DNA of 64,000 nucleotides from Labia minor (GCA_963082975.1 OY720348.1:19211146-19275145), one strand, 5' to 3'. Shown: positions 24,735-36,241, numbered from the stretch's first letter. A program made the numbers and translations. Notes: generated from the sequence alone by a model not told the origin.

Positions 24735-24862
24735 AACCCACCACCGATATCATTGGAGGTCCAGATCTCTACATCGACAGGGGAAGTACCATCAATTTAA
24801 CTTGCGTGGTTCTCTTCATGCCAGAGCCTCCAGCATACATCTTTTGGAATCATAATGATGAG
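24735..24862 (+). CDS. Dpr-family gene, exon 4 (start of Ig2)
   Basis: With the base carried over from exon 3 it reads EPTTDIIGGPDLYIDRG, then STINLTCVVLFMPEPPAYIFWNHNDE. TTDIIGGPDLYI and GSTINLTC are the linker and first Cys strand of Dpr Ig domain 2, and IFWNHN holds the core Trp. The exon ends at a complete codon before GTAAGT (24863). The rest of Ig2, usually a DS.RGG.S..TEKG-type exon and the C-terminal anchor, is not visible in the remaining 39 kb, so the next exon is probably outside the window. Confidence 0.95.
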
Positions 24863-25797
24863 GTAAGTGATAAATTAGTTGCTTTCATTGTCTCCTTTTG
24901 ATATGAACTGATTACAGAATTTTTTTTTATATAACTCAGCTACCCTTTTATAATATTAATTGAAGAAATATAAAAAAAAAAATTTTCTCTTTGTAATGGG
25001 ATTATTATTAATTTTCTTAATAATTTGAAATTATTATTTTGTTTTAAGAGTGTCACATATATTAATATAATATTATTATTATAAATTCATTTATCTCATT
25101 TCTTATGCAAAACCAAATGTTAAATTTCGGGGTCACTTTTTTAAGCTTAAAAATTCATTAAAATTACATCAAATAAGTTAAAATACAATTTTTCTTGAAT
25201 CTTTATAGTTCTCCACTCCTCCTTCGATACTCTTCCACTAATATATTGGAGTCTAAAATAATTTTTAGAAAATAAATTAATAATTTGAAATTGAACCTAT
25301 ATACGTGTTGTAATGGTTTGAAATGAATAAAAAAACTTTACTAATTTGGTATGCCAATAGGGAAAATATATAAAGCATATTTTTAATAAATCATTTTTCT
25401 AAATAAATTTGTCAACATTTCAAGTGTTCTGAAGCATTTAATTTAATTCTCTACACAAAATTTGATGCGAATTCTTTGATGTCGAATATTCCAAAACACT
25501 TCTAACTTTTATACCTTTCACAAACGAACAAAGAATAGTTAATAGGTAAAACAGTGAATATATGCTTGTATGAATTGCATTGGATGAACTTAAAAAAAAA
25601 ACAAAGATCGAATTGAGGTATTCCAATAAATACCAAAAGTCACCTTTGATCCAATAACATATACATATCAATATATAACATTAGGTTTGGTCAAATTAAC
25701 TCCAAATGGTAAGAAATTATTTAGATAACCCCAAAAACGATATTTATTTGACATAAAGTGAATTTTAAATTCCTCCAGTACCAATATGAAAAATAAG
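24863..25797. other. Intron 4, proximal part, nothing recognised
   Basis: A+T-rich intron sequence; the minus-strand open frame at 25438-25671 has no motif or codon-use support. Confidence 0.45.
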
Positions 25798-25870
25798 CTG
25801 TGGCCAGACACAGAACCGACCTACGATTTGAAATAAATTAATTTCCAGCTACCTTTAGCTACATTTGTAA
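25798..25870 (-). repeat. R2 fragment, hairpin end
   Basis: Preserves the terminal aaaataagctgtggccagac, giving the CTGTG/CACAG hairpin, then gaaccgacctacgattt and aattaatttccagctac. It stops after about 70 bp. Useful because it shows the ATAAGCTG end that R2 shares with R1. Confidence 0.7.
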
Positions 25871-25956
25871 GATGATCCAAACTATGGAGCACTTATAATG
25901 ACCCACGATGACTGTGAATTGTATTATAAGTAAATTATGGGCGCCAAGCTTTGGGT

Positions 25957-26484
25957 GTATAGATTAGAGGGACCTCTCACCTCGCAGAATTTGATGAAAC
26001 TTCGCCAGCTGATTCTTTGATTAATTCTAAGAAACTTTTTCTTGGGTAAACTTCTAGTTTTCGAGATAAAAAGGATTAAAGATTGGATATAAATTAGATA
26101 GTTATGAATGTCGAAATGTACAGCCATTAAGTAATTTTTATTGACTAATTCACTAATTATTCACATATTCACCAATTTTTGGTTTTTTCTGTTCGGTTTG
26201 GATATAGGAAAATTATTTAATTAATTAATTTTTTAATTTTTCTATATACAATCCGAACTGAAAAAACCGAAAATTAGTCGCGCCCTCTGCTGGTCAGACT
26301 GATAAGACATGGTAGCTAAATGGGATATCAATGTATTTATATCCAATGTTTAATCCTTTTTATCTCGAAAACTAGAAGTTTACCCAAGAATTGCCTAAGG
26401 AAAAAGTTTCTTAGAATTAATCAAAGAATCAACTGGCGAAGTTTCATCAAATTCTGCGAGGTGAGAGGTCCCTTTAATCTATAC
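25957..26484. repeat. Foldback element F2
   Basis: Arms of about 250 bp: gtatagattagagggacctc at 25957 mirrors gaggtccctttaatctatac ending 26484, and both arms carry ctagttttcgagataaaaag or its complement. The centre again has ggtttggatata facing an inverted copy around TTAATTAATTAA (about 26217-26230). The arms match better than in F1, so this copy is younger or better preserved. Confidence 0.78.
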
Positions 26485-28185
26485 CTCTTTGGGTAAATTG
26501 TCTTTATCCCAGAATACAAAAGGGTGTTAAAAAAATTAAGGGAAAGGAAAAAAAAAATTAATGTTCACACTAAAATACACTTTAATTAAAAATAAAAATT
26601 TAAACAAATTAAATATAAGAAATTTAAATAACAACATAAGATAATGTAATTCACTATTATTACAGGGAGTAACAGGAATAGTTATCACAGGGGGTGTGAT
26701 GATTTATAAAAAAAAATAATTATATCACGGGACGTGATAGTTACAAGCTCATATCAGGATGATATTTCTTTTTCAACTGCCAATTCTCAACTCACTAAAT
26801 TATAAAAACTTGAAGGGAGATTATCCCTCCCCTTAGTCGAAATATTATATCTATATACATTTATTACATTTTAACATTAATGGGACAAAATAACTTTGTT
26901 AATATAATAAGAAAAATAGAAAAACAAAATAAAATGAATAATAAAAAAAAAAAGCAAAATGTGCAGCATCGTACACGTGGCGGAAGTGAAACTTCTTACA
27001 ATCTAGAGAATAAGATAAATTTTAGTTGAGAGTGTGAGTGATTGAGAAATAGAGAAAAATAAACCACACTGCCCTCTCCTACAAAGAATATTTCCAAGCA
27101 CATACAATTAACAAGTCCACCCTTGCAATTTTCAATTGAATGACTCTCGCCAAGTGTTTTACCTGCTAAATGCTAAGAACCTTAATTTTAAGAGGTTGAT
27201 TGATACATTGCAAATTATGTCGAATCATAAACTTACTATTTCAATTGTAATGTTCACATGTGGAAGTGTGAACGTGACAAACATAACTTACTTATTCTTA
27301 ATTGTAATGGACACATGTGGGAGCTTGACATTATAAGCCTTTCTGGGAAATTGCAAAATGTGTTTATTTTTTTATATAAATAATGATCATGCAAATTACA
27401 CTAAAAATTAAAAAATTATTAGCTATAATAAACTATTATTGGCTATAAATTAATTAAAATTAATTAAATTAATAAAAATAATTTAAAGATACAACTCGTT
27501 GAGAAATGAACTTATAATTAACATTTCCTTTAAAACTGTTTAAAACCCCAGAGTGGACGCTGACAATTTGGGTTTTTCCTGGTAAGACTGCCCCCCCCCT
27601 GGTTTTTCCCAATAACAAAGTGAAAGAAAATTCCCTTATGTTGCCTCCCCTTCCGACCCCCTAAGAGGGGTTATTTTAAAGGAACAATCGGAAAATAATT
27701 TTAAATGAATGAATAAATGAAAATTCAAATTTTATATATAGTTTTTTATATATGTTTATTTATTCACAAAAAATTAATTAAATTGTAATTTAAATTCTTA
27801 TAGTTTTATTAAATAAATCATTTTTAGTTATAATTTTATATAAGCATTTTTTAATTGAACCTATTCAATCTTGTCATTCCCTAATCAGCATACGCGGTTT
27901 CAATAACCCTTTTAATTATTCTAAATTCAATCTTTAATTAAATCTAATTTAACACACAACAATTCCGTCTCATTATTGTAATACAAAGTTAGAAATATTA
28001 AGTTAATATAATTAATATTATTTATTTATTAATACCAATTAATAATATTAATTACTTATAAATAATTCATAATAATAATAAATTGTGATACCAACTTATA
28101 GGAATATTAAAATAATATAATTATTATTTTACATATATATGAATATAATATAAATATTTTTAATTTTATTTTAAGAATAGATATA
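26485..28185. other. Intron 4, mostly unassigned
   Basis: Holds a short tandem duplication at about 27235-27330 (attgtaatg then cacatgtgg repeated about 65 bp apart), a C-rich patch near 27580-27670, and long A+T-rich stretches. At 26980-27055, ggaagtgaaacttctt and ttgagagtgtgagtg resemble the inverted complement of 28530-28590, so this and the next feature may be the two ends of one element of about 1.6 kb. Confidence 0.4.
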
Positions 28186-28605
28186 TATCTAAAAGGCGGT
28201 AACTGTGAGGTCACATACTAATTTTTATTCTTTCACCCAGCAGAGGCTAAGAAATATTATTCCGCGTCAACGTACTAGTGCGCATGCGCGCCGTGGACTT
28301 TCAACCTAGCGACAGGGTATTAGAACGAAAGACAGCATAAAACGAAGACGCAGATAGCCTCTTTCTCAAAGACGAAAGACCGGACAAAAGAAAGACCCAG
28401 ATAGCCTCTCTCTCAAAAACGAAACACCGCACAAAAGAGAGACAGAGATAGAGGCTATCTCATTCTCACTCGTTATATCTATATCTTTTTTCTCTCTTGC
28501 GTTTCGTAACGCGTTACGAAATTTCAATTTTTCAATTCACTCTCCATTCTCAACCAAATGTCAGGACGCCGCTAAAGAAGTTTCACTTCAAAAATAAAAA
28601 AAATA
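28186..28605. repeat. G+C-richer block with 47-bp tandem repeat
   Basis: Two complete 47-bp units (28348-28394 and 28395-28441, each containing cagatagcctct and ctcaaa) and a partial third (to about 28471) stand in tandem. The flanks contain gcgcatgcgcgcc (about 28291) and the self-complementary aagaagtttcacttc (28576). No ORF. Likely a decayed DNA element or satellite-like insertion; I cannot name the family. Confidence 0.5.
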
Positions 28606-28747
28606 TAAATACTTTGTCCGTTACACATTGAATTTTTATCTCAAATGAAGTAATCAGAGAGACAGAAATTTAATGCATTTTATTATATAATTTTCCTTAT
28701 TCTATTTATTATTTCTATTTGAATTACTCAAATATTAATTACTACTA

Positions 28748-28935
28748 TATTTTAAGTGAAAATTTTCCGACAATGAATATAAAATTAATACTTTGTAAAC
28801 TAACACTTCCGGTTTCCGGATATACACCAAAAGTTAATTAATTCATGCTAGTGATGCATTAAGTAAATATAACCAATTCTATCAAAATCCGTTGAGCCGT
28901 TCGAGTTGTACACGTATATTTTACGATATTTATCT
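28748..28935 (-). repeat. R2 fragment, middle part
   Basis: Contains ttttccgacaatgaatat, then aaactaacacttccggtttc and atcaaaatccgttgagccg, in the order of the R2 middle, with a deletion between the first two blocks. Neither end is present. Confidence 0.65.
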
Positions 28936-29490
28936 ATCAATTTAACTGAACTAGTAAATATTTTAGTTGGTTAAAAAAATTCAAAGAGATGTAACTATGA
29001 TATATTATATATATATATATGTATATTCCTATAGTAGGTACATATACATAGAATTAAATAGTTTTACATATTTACAAGTATAATAAACAAATCCGGAATA
29101 TTAATTCTTCTAGAATAAAGACATCACCCTACATAGAAGAAAATTAATTTCTCTGAGCCCACCCTTATGCTACGTTCATGCCATTAATGAGATTTCACCC
29201 CTAAATTGCCGAAATCTGAACAAAACACTTTCCTTTCCCTTCTCTTAAGATATAATATTATATTTAAAAGGTTTTTGTCTCCACATTTCTTAAAATTTAT
29301 CAATTTTTACATATTTTTACGATTATTGACTATTTTATATTTTTACAAAATTTATAAAATAAAATCATTAAAAAATCTATATTTTTTAAAATACCTAGAT
29401 AACTTAAAAAAAGGTTAATTAATAAATTGTATTAGTTTAATTTAGAAAAAATAATATCAATACAACACAAACAATGTAAATATATATATA
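28936..29490. other. Intron 4, nothing recognised
   Basis: A+T-rich with TA runs near 29001-29017 and 29479-29490; the + strand open frame 29206-29418 is low-complexity. Confidence 0.45.
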
Positions 29491-29588
29491 CAGAGGCGGA
29501 TTATCCGTAAGGCAAACTAGGCACGTGCCTAGGGGCGTATAGTTACAAGGGGCGCGCGAGCTCAGAATTTTTAAAATTTATAGTATTA

Positions 29589-31629
29589 CTAGCTGCTCAG
29601 AGCTCCTTCGTCGCTCTTCACATCTAGACGGGGGCTCCGCCCCCTGTACCCCCGAGTGGTACATAGTATTTGGTTGAAAGTAGTAAAAGGTTTTCATCCA
29701 TTTTGTTTCAAACAATGTATAACATAAAACATTCATTTCTTATTGTGTGATTATTTAAAATATATTTTAATTTATTTAGTAAATTAATTATATATATTAT
29801 TATTGAATATGTTATATCTATCTACTCGAAAGTTCTTGGCAGCTACAACCACATTTCTCCAAGTGTCCCCGGTGACCTCATCTTTCTTTGGCCAATAAAT
29901 GCTGGAAAGAATAATCTGAATCTACTCTCATCTCCCAGGGTCATAGACCATGCGTGGCTCAACGGTACTCGAAAGTTCTTGGCAGCTACAACCACATTTC
30001 TCCAAGTGTCCTTATCCTGAGCCTCTGTTCCATCTCTCGTACGTCATTCCCTGATGTACTCATCTTTCTTTGGCCCATAAATGCTGGGGAGAATCCTATT
30101 CTCTGAATCCACTCTCATCTCCAAAGATCATAGACCATGTCTAACACTCATATAATACAACAGACAAAATAATTGTTTTATATATTTTAATTTTCATTCC
30201 CTTTTATAATAATTTTGATGAGATAAGCCTCTTTACTGCATGATAACAGGCGTTTTCCGATTGCAACTTCGATTTCAATTCTTCTCAAATATTATTATCC
30301 TTCGTGATTACATTCAATTTTTCTACATATTCAAATTCTACATTTTGTATGTTAATACTGCTCCTGTTTGTTTCTAAATATATTTATTTATCATTATTAA
30401 TTTCAAACCTCATCTCTTTTCCTACCTCGATTAATTTTTCCTCGCTATCTGTAATTGCAATTGCCGAATCTCCTATTATATTTAAGTCGTCTGGGTCACC
30501 TAATATTTTACAATTGATTTCCACATCTTACTCTTTCTTTACTACCTTCAAGATAAATTTTAAGATCAAAATTTGAAAAAGTTTATCCGGATCTATTGAG
30601 TCATGCGTAGGTTTTACTAAAGTCTACAAATAATTAGTGAACAGAGATATTGAATTCGCGGTTTTTTTAATATCTGTCATAATGAAAATATCTTAATTAA
30701 TGTTGATCGATTTGGCATGAACCCGCAATGATATCGTCTAATATTTCCTCCGCCTATAGTTTATAAGTATTGTATATGTTATAATAGAGTATAATATTTC
30801 TTGATCATTTCATTTCGATATTTTAATTTCATTGTTTGATTTTTATTGAATATTTTTAATTATAATAAAATTAGAGAAAATGCAAAGTTAGAGACTTGAG
30901 ACAATTTATAAAAATTAATTTATAAAAATTAACGGTATAAAAGTATTGATAAAACTAAAGATAAATTAACAATATATACATTCATTAATAGTATTAATTT
31001 AAATTAATGGATTTATTTGATTTTTTATTATTAAGTTCATTTATTAATTTTTTTAGATCATAGTTAATTCCCTCCCTTAAAATAAAAGAAGTACCTATTC
31101 AAATATGGAAAGAATAAATACAAAATAATTTAAGTTAAATATGATTTAAATATTTTATTATATTAATTAAAATGAGAACTTTTAGAATAAATTATTTAAT
31201 TGAAATGATATTTGAATATTAGAATTTAAAATAAAAAGTTAAAATTTATAATAATTCTTTGATTGCTAGTTATATACATTGTGTAAAATGAGTCCGCCAG
31301 TCAGTGGGCCACGCCTGGCTCTTGAATGAACAACACGGAGAACTATATATAAACTTTAAATCTCTCTCTCTCCCGCTCACACACACTCTCACCTCTCTCC
31401 TCATCCCCTCCACCTCTCATTTCTTAGTTATTTCAATTTCCACAAATTGTCTAATTTTTAAAATATTCACTAATTTACTTTCTATTTTTATTCTTTAATC
31501 CTTAAATAATATATTTTCTATTTTATGTTAAAATGTAAATAACTTACATTTTAACATATTAAACTATGACAGCAAAAAAGTAAACGAATTACATACATAC
31601 ATACAAACAGTCTCCTTTATATATATAGA
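29589..31629 (-). mobile_element. Helitron (rolling-circle element), 2,041 bp, non-autonomous
   Basis: Read on the minus strand it begins TCTATATATATAAAGGAGAC and ends gaaggagctctgagcagCTAG, fitting the Helitron TC...CTRR rule. A G+C hairpin ggggGCGGAGCCCCC lies about 50 bases before the end. It sits between host A and T with no target duplication. The intact sister MITE reads CCCATCA|TAATACT exactly where this element interrupts (ends at 31630 and 29588). No Rep/helicase coding is visible. It contains decayed LINE sequence. Confidence 0.82.
29800..30840 (-). mobile_element. Decayed LINE fragments (RT and C-terminal end) inside the Helitron
   Basis: On the minus strand, pieces in several frames are recognisable. 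First comes a finger/palm stretch with REFNIS and LFVDFSKTY (RT motif A with the catalytic Asp) near 30630-30700, then DDLNIIGDSAIAITDSEEKL (motif C region) near 30450-30510. Two tandem copies of the C-terminal DTWRNVVVAAKNFRV lie near 29820-29870 and 29970-30010. Many stops and shifts; not functional. The order is that of an RTE-like non-LTR element. Confidence 0.6.
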
Positions 31630-31731
31630 TGATGGGCATTTATGGCCGATACAGGGGCGCCGATAAAGTGATTGCCTAGGGCGCTCTGGACCTTTAATCC
31701 GCCACTGTATATATATATAAATAGTATATAC

Positions 31732-32583
31732 CAGGGATGGCGAACCTATGGCACTCGTGCCAAAAGTGGCACGTTTGAAAAATTTCATGGCACGCATAAA
31801 GACAAAATTATTTTTTTAATAATTATAACTTTTTACAATAGAAATAAATTAAAAATGAATAAATCACATTAAAATTAAAATTTATGAAATTTGAAGTACT
31901 GAATGTTTATTTATCTATCTTTGTAGATTAAACCGGCAAATTATACATGTCATTTTATCTGTCTGTTTGTCTGGGAAATTGTGAAGTTATAAACTCAAAA
32001 TTGATTGAGGCGATGAAATAGACCTATTACCAGAATATTCTTATATGCTCTTATTTTAATATATGCTGTAAATTTCATCAATATTTATTAAAACAAAAAG
32101 AAAAATTAATTTTATAAAATTTATATTAAGCTTTACTTTACGCATAGGACGGTTGGAGAATAGTGCCAGAATCGCAATATTTTTCTAGAATTTAACATAT
32201 CATTATCAAAACAAGAAAATGTAAGTGGTTCACGGTTTCAAATATAAATTTTGCTTTTTTGTCATTATCTACAACTAAAAACTACAAACTAAAATCAATT
32301 AAAGAATTTCCATACAATAAAAATAAAAAAAATTTTTTAGGAAAGATATATTTTTACCAAAAAGAAATTCCAAATTTTTCAATAATCATTTTATTTTTTT
32401 GGAATAAAGTTTAATATTTAAAATTATAACACTTTTATACAGGATAGTTAGAAGTTATACAAAAATATTCGATTATATATTCAAGCTAGAGAAAAAAATG
32501 ACAATTTTGTGGCACGTTAGTTACTTCATAAAGATTTTTTATAATTTTGTGGCACGGACATTGAAAAAGGTTCGCCATCCGTG
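31732..32583. mobile_element. hAT element 'C', non-autonomous
   Basis: Ends CAGGGATGGCGAACC (31732) and ggttcgccatccgtg (ending 32583) are inverted repeats of the common animal hAT type. Flanks are gtatatac and gtagatac, an 8-bp duplication with one change. The 852-bp interior keeps GTGGCAC motifs at each end (cgtgccaaaagtggcac at about 31758; gtggcacg near 32510 and 32548) but no ORF. Confidence 0.75.
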
Positions 32584-32592
32584 GTAGATACG

Positions 32593-32768
32593 CAGTGGCG
32601 GATTTAAGGTCCAGAGCGCCCTAGGCAATCACTTTATCGGCGCCCCTGTATCGGCCATAAATGCCCATCATAATACTATAAATTTTAAAAATTCTGAGCT
32701 CGAGCGCCCCTTGTAACTACACGCCCCTAGGCACGTGCCTAGTTTGCCTTACGGATAATCCGCCTCTG
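32593..32768 (-). mobile_element. hAT MITE 'B', intact sister of A
   Basis: 176 bp, starting cagtggcggatttaagg and ending ggataatccgcctctg, with flanks tagatacg and tatatacg (7 of 8 match). It lies 9 bp from element C, so its target overlaps C's own duplication. Because it lacks the Helitron it documents the pre-insertion sequence of MITE A. Confidence 0.82.
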
Positions 32769-33696
32769 TATATACGATTAAATGATTTCAAAAATATGAA
32801 TTGATGATATAAATTTTGTAAAAATATAAAATAAAATCATGAATTTTGTAAAAATATAAAATAAAATCATTAAAAAATCTATATTTTTTAAAATATGTAC
32901 CTATATAACTTAAAAAAAGGTTAATTAATAAATAGTAAATGTTAATTAATATATAGTATTATTTTAATTTAGAAAAAATAATATCAATTTTTATATTTTT
33001 GAAATCATTTAATATATACTATATATATACATCATAATATGAAACAATATAATTGTTGAAATATATAAATATAATACATTGAAATTGAACTTCGTCGATA
33101 GAAAAATTTATTGGATTGTCTGTAGCAGACACAATCCTACTGGAACGGAAGAGGGGGAGGGGGGTTGTTGTAACTCAACAGGCCTCTTAAACTTACTATA
33201 TATATAGGTATAGGTATAGGTATTGGTAAATCGAAAAATCGAGCCTTTTATTTTATTTCTTTTTTCATTACCCATATACTTCAATTGGCAACACTAAATA
33301 ATTTAATTATAGTATATAGATTTTACATCTCCATATGAATTAATATAATCTCTAAAAAAGGGTTAAGAAGAGGTATTATATATTAGAGATAACAAAATTC
33401 ATAGTTTAAATTTTTCAAAAAATCAGTTATTCATCAGTTATTTTAATTTCAACTTTTAAAATACATTATTATATAATAAGATATATATATATATTAAAAT
33501 TTTTATAGTCAGGGACCTTTATATATAATTTTTCGAAATCTCCATTAAAACCCATAAAGGTAATTTTCAGGTTAATAAATCAGAAACAATAAGTAAAGTA
33601 GCTACCGATTTTTACTTCTTTTCACTCGAATTAATATATATACGTTTATTATTTTATTTTCTATAAAGAAAATGATATTAAGTCTATTATAAAAAA
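32769..33696. other. Intron 4, unassigned
   Basis: Contains aattttgtaaaaatataaaa repeated in tandem near 32812-32870 and again resembling 29340-29400, an ATAGGT microsatellite near 33205-33230, and a small palindrome at 33115-33139 (ggattgt...acaatcc). No gene. Confidence 0.45.
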
Positions 33697-34251
33697 TCTG
33701 GAGTGTCTCCACTCGAATATCTCGCAAATTTGAATGGGATTAAATAACATATATTATATTTAAATTAAATTTAATTAATTAAATTATAAATTAAAATTAA
33801 TAAATAATATTTGTTGATGACATCAATCACCTGCTGGCGCATGATTTGCAGTGTTAAAAAATTAATTCTGATACTTTCAGCGATTCAATCAACCTGAAAT
33901 TCTATATATAGCAGTTTTATACAATTTTTAATCATGTGCAAAACTATCAAACATAGCATTATGTATTTATATAGTCAGGAAAAAAATGAAAACGTGGTAG
34001 GTAATGGCCCTCTTCCGAATGAGCTCTACATTTCTCAAAAGTTGAAAGAAAACTACGAATTTTGAATAATGCCTTGTACCAAATTTCATTATTCTAGCTC
34101 AAACGTTTTTGTGTAATCTTGTCTACATACACACACACATACATTTTTCTCAACCTTAGTAAAAATGAATCAGGGACATTCAAAACGTATAAAAACATCA
34201 AAATCCTCGTCGAAAATTTTCGTTATCGCAATACTATCTATGGCGAGATGT
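33697..34251 (-). mobile_element. R1 element, copy 5
   Basis: From tctggagtgtctccactcg to tatggcgagatgt. It has lost about 35 bp after the A+T-rich left part (the cagcgcgtgttt block) and its far palindrome is mutated. AC tract short. Confidence 0.72.
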
Positions 34252-34827
34252 AAAAAATTTTAAATTTTACATACGCAGTTAGGTATGTCTGATTTGCTTA
34301 TTAAGAACTGTTTTTCCTTCGAGTCCCAATCGACCCCCATTCGACCCCTTGAGTCAGATTGACCTCTACTGTTGTTATTCATGAGTTAAATGTCTATATA
34401 TTTTTGGCGATCCCTGATCTAGATAATAATACCTAGATGGACATTTAACTTAATTGTATTTATAGTGTTTCATATCAAATTCTGCATGATTAAAAATTAG
34501 AATTATATATATATATCTATATATAGATATATAGATATATATTCAACGTAGTACAAGATTTGGTGTTTGAAAAGAATATATCCGAATAAGAATAAATTGC
34601 TATTATTTTGGCAATTTAACCCAAGAAAAGGAAAACAAAAAGAAAGATTGCTTCTAGAATATTATAGAATATTATATTTCTTGGACGATTATTGATTTAA
34701 TATTCCGTGAAGAGTTCAGATGGAAAATAATTCAATTTTGTTTATATTTTGAAATTAATTTTTTTTATAAAGAAAATAAATTGCATAAAATTTGTTCAAT
34801 TTATTAAAATTATTATTAAAGAAAAAT
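34252..34827. other. Intron 4, unassigned
   Basis: A C-rich stretch near 34320-34375 and an A/T palindrome near 34505-34545; nothing else. Confidence 0.45.
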
Positions 34828-35479
34828 AAGTTGACCTGTGGCCAGGTCCGAACCGACCGACTGTTTGAAATAAATTAATTTCCAGCTACAGAAACAATTT
34901 CAAATAATTTTCATATATCTATTAATGTAATAAAAAACAGATAAGGATACATAAATAATAAATATAAACATTTTTAATTTTATTTTATTTATAATATATA
35001 TGCAAGACCAGGCTGTGACGTCATGAATGGCTGGATGACGTCATATAATTTTAAATCAAGAAAAAACTAATAAATATGATTTTTCTCGAGGATAAAACCA
35101 ATACAAAGTGCATGATTCGTGGTGATATATAAAAAAATCTCCTTTGGTGTGAAAATAACCCTTTCCTTCCTATCGTCGATCGCTAATACTACCACTTCCG
35201 GTTTCCGGAATTGCACCAAAAGTTGATCAATTCATCTCAATGGTGCATTAAGTAAATATACCAAATTTCATCAAAATCGGTTGAGCCGTTCAGGCTGTAC
35301 ACATCTATACGGACGGACGGACAGACGGACAGACGGACAGGCGGACGGACAGACATCATGCTAAAAATACTTTTTTCTGTTTAGAAAATGCATGATTCGT
35401 GGAGATATGTAAAAATCTCCACATGTGAAATTTGGTGTGAAAACAATACCTCCCTTACTATCGTCGGTCGGTAAAAATT
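34828..35479 (-). mobile_element. R2 element, full-length reference copy
   Basis: The 652 bp run from aaataagttgacctgtggcc (hairpin GACCTG/CAGGTC at 34832-34847) through ACCGACCGAC (inverted repeat) and a pair of TGACGTCAT palindromes (about 35016 and 35036). Next come ttccggtttccgg, the core accaaatttcatcaaaatcg and a (GGAC/AGAC)n tract (35312-35356), ending gtcggtcggtaaaaa. The 10-bp inverted repeats ACCGACCGAC/GTCGGTCGGT, the central GACGGACAGAC tract and the single terminal hairpin give the same plan as DINE-1/HINE elements. No ORF. Confidence 0.78.
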
Positions 35480-36130
35480 GAAATATATAGGGTAGAGTAG
35501 TTTACTTTCGCAAATAGTACACGTCGGGACAGGCCTTTTTTTGCCCTAAATGTTAACTCTTAGTTCTTGGTGATCTAGAGAAAGTGCAGCATAATTTAAT
35601 TGTCAGATTGGTTTCGATGGAATTGACCAAGCTGCTTAGAATATATTAAAATTGTTATTTTTAGAACAATTTCGATAATTTGTAGGTAAAGTGTATTTTT
35701 ATTGAAAATATTTTGAAATAAAAGGTACTATAACGAAACTTAACGTCTTTTCTTTAAAACTAAAGCATAATAACGGAGTGAGTACAAAACCATCCAACCT
35801 ATCAACCCAAAATCCCGATAAAAATCCTTGGTCACACAGACTAAGACCCAGAATCCCAAAAAAAAAAATATTCTTACCTAAATAATCTCTTGAAAATGGC
35901 GCCAAAATGGGTGCCGAAACGTCGAGAAAACAATCTCATAAAAATACGTGATTATATCCCTGATAAAAATCTGATAGTAATAATAACAATAACATTCAAG
36001 GAAACCTAAACCAACATATATATATATATATATAATATAATATTTATAAAAAATAAGATTGAATTCAATATATAAGAAGAAGAAGAAAAATACGAGATGT
36101 GCAAATATAGTTGAATAATCTTTGATTTTT
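35480..36130. other. Intron 4, unassigned with a Penelope-like end
   Basis: Slightly less A+T-rich from 35480 to 35660 with no motif. The hammerhead-like motif at 35885-35925 is described separately. TA run near 36017-36034. Confidence 0.45.
35885..35925 (+). ncRNA. Degenerate hammerhead-like motif (Penelope-like 3' region)
   Basis: TTGAAAAT, then GGCGCC - aaaatg - GGTGCC (a perfect 6-bp stem II with one wobble), then GAAACGTCGAG. Layout and GAAAC box match the hammerhead ribozymes known in Penelope-like retroelements, but the CTGANGA box is altered at two positions. I regard it as a remnant. Confidence 0.35.
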
Positions 36131-36241
36131 ACTATCTCGCCAGAGATAGTATTGCGATCACGAAAATTTTCGATGTTGAGATTTTGATGTTTTTATACGT
36201 TTTGAAGGTTCCTGAATCATTTTCACTAAGGTTGAGAAAAA

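Larger units (their letters stand above)
29491..31707 (+). mobile_element. hAT MITE 'A', split by a Helitron
   Basis: The two halves, 29491-29588 (starting cagaggcggattatccg) and 31630-31707 (ending taatccgccactg), together match the 176-bp MITE at 32593-32768 in the opposite orientation. The CAGWGGCGGAT ends are typical of hAT. Flanks are TATATATA on both sides, compatible with an 8-bp duplication but low-complexity. The 2,041 bp between the halves is a later insertion. Confidence 0.8.

Noticed and set aside
34505-34545. A/T palindrome as a terminator or origin
   Set aside because: Made only of A/T dinucleotide repeats, expected by chance in this composition.
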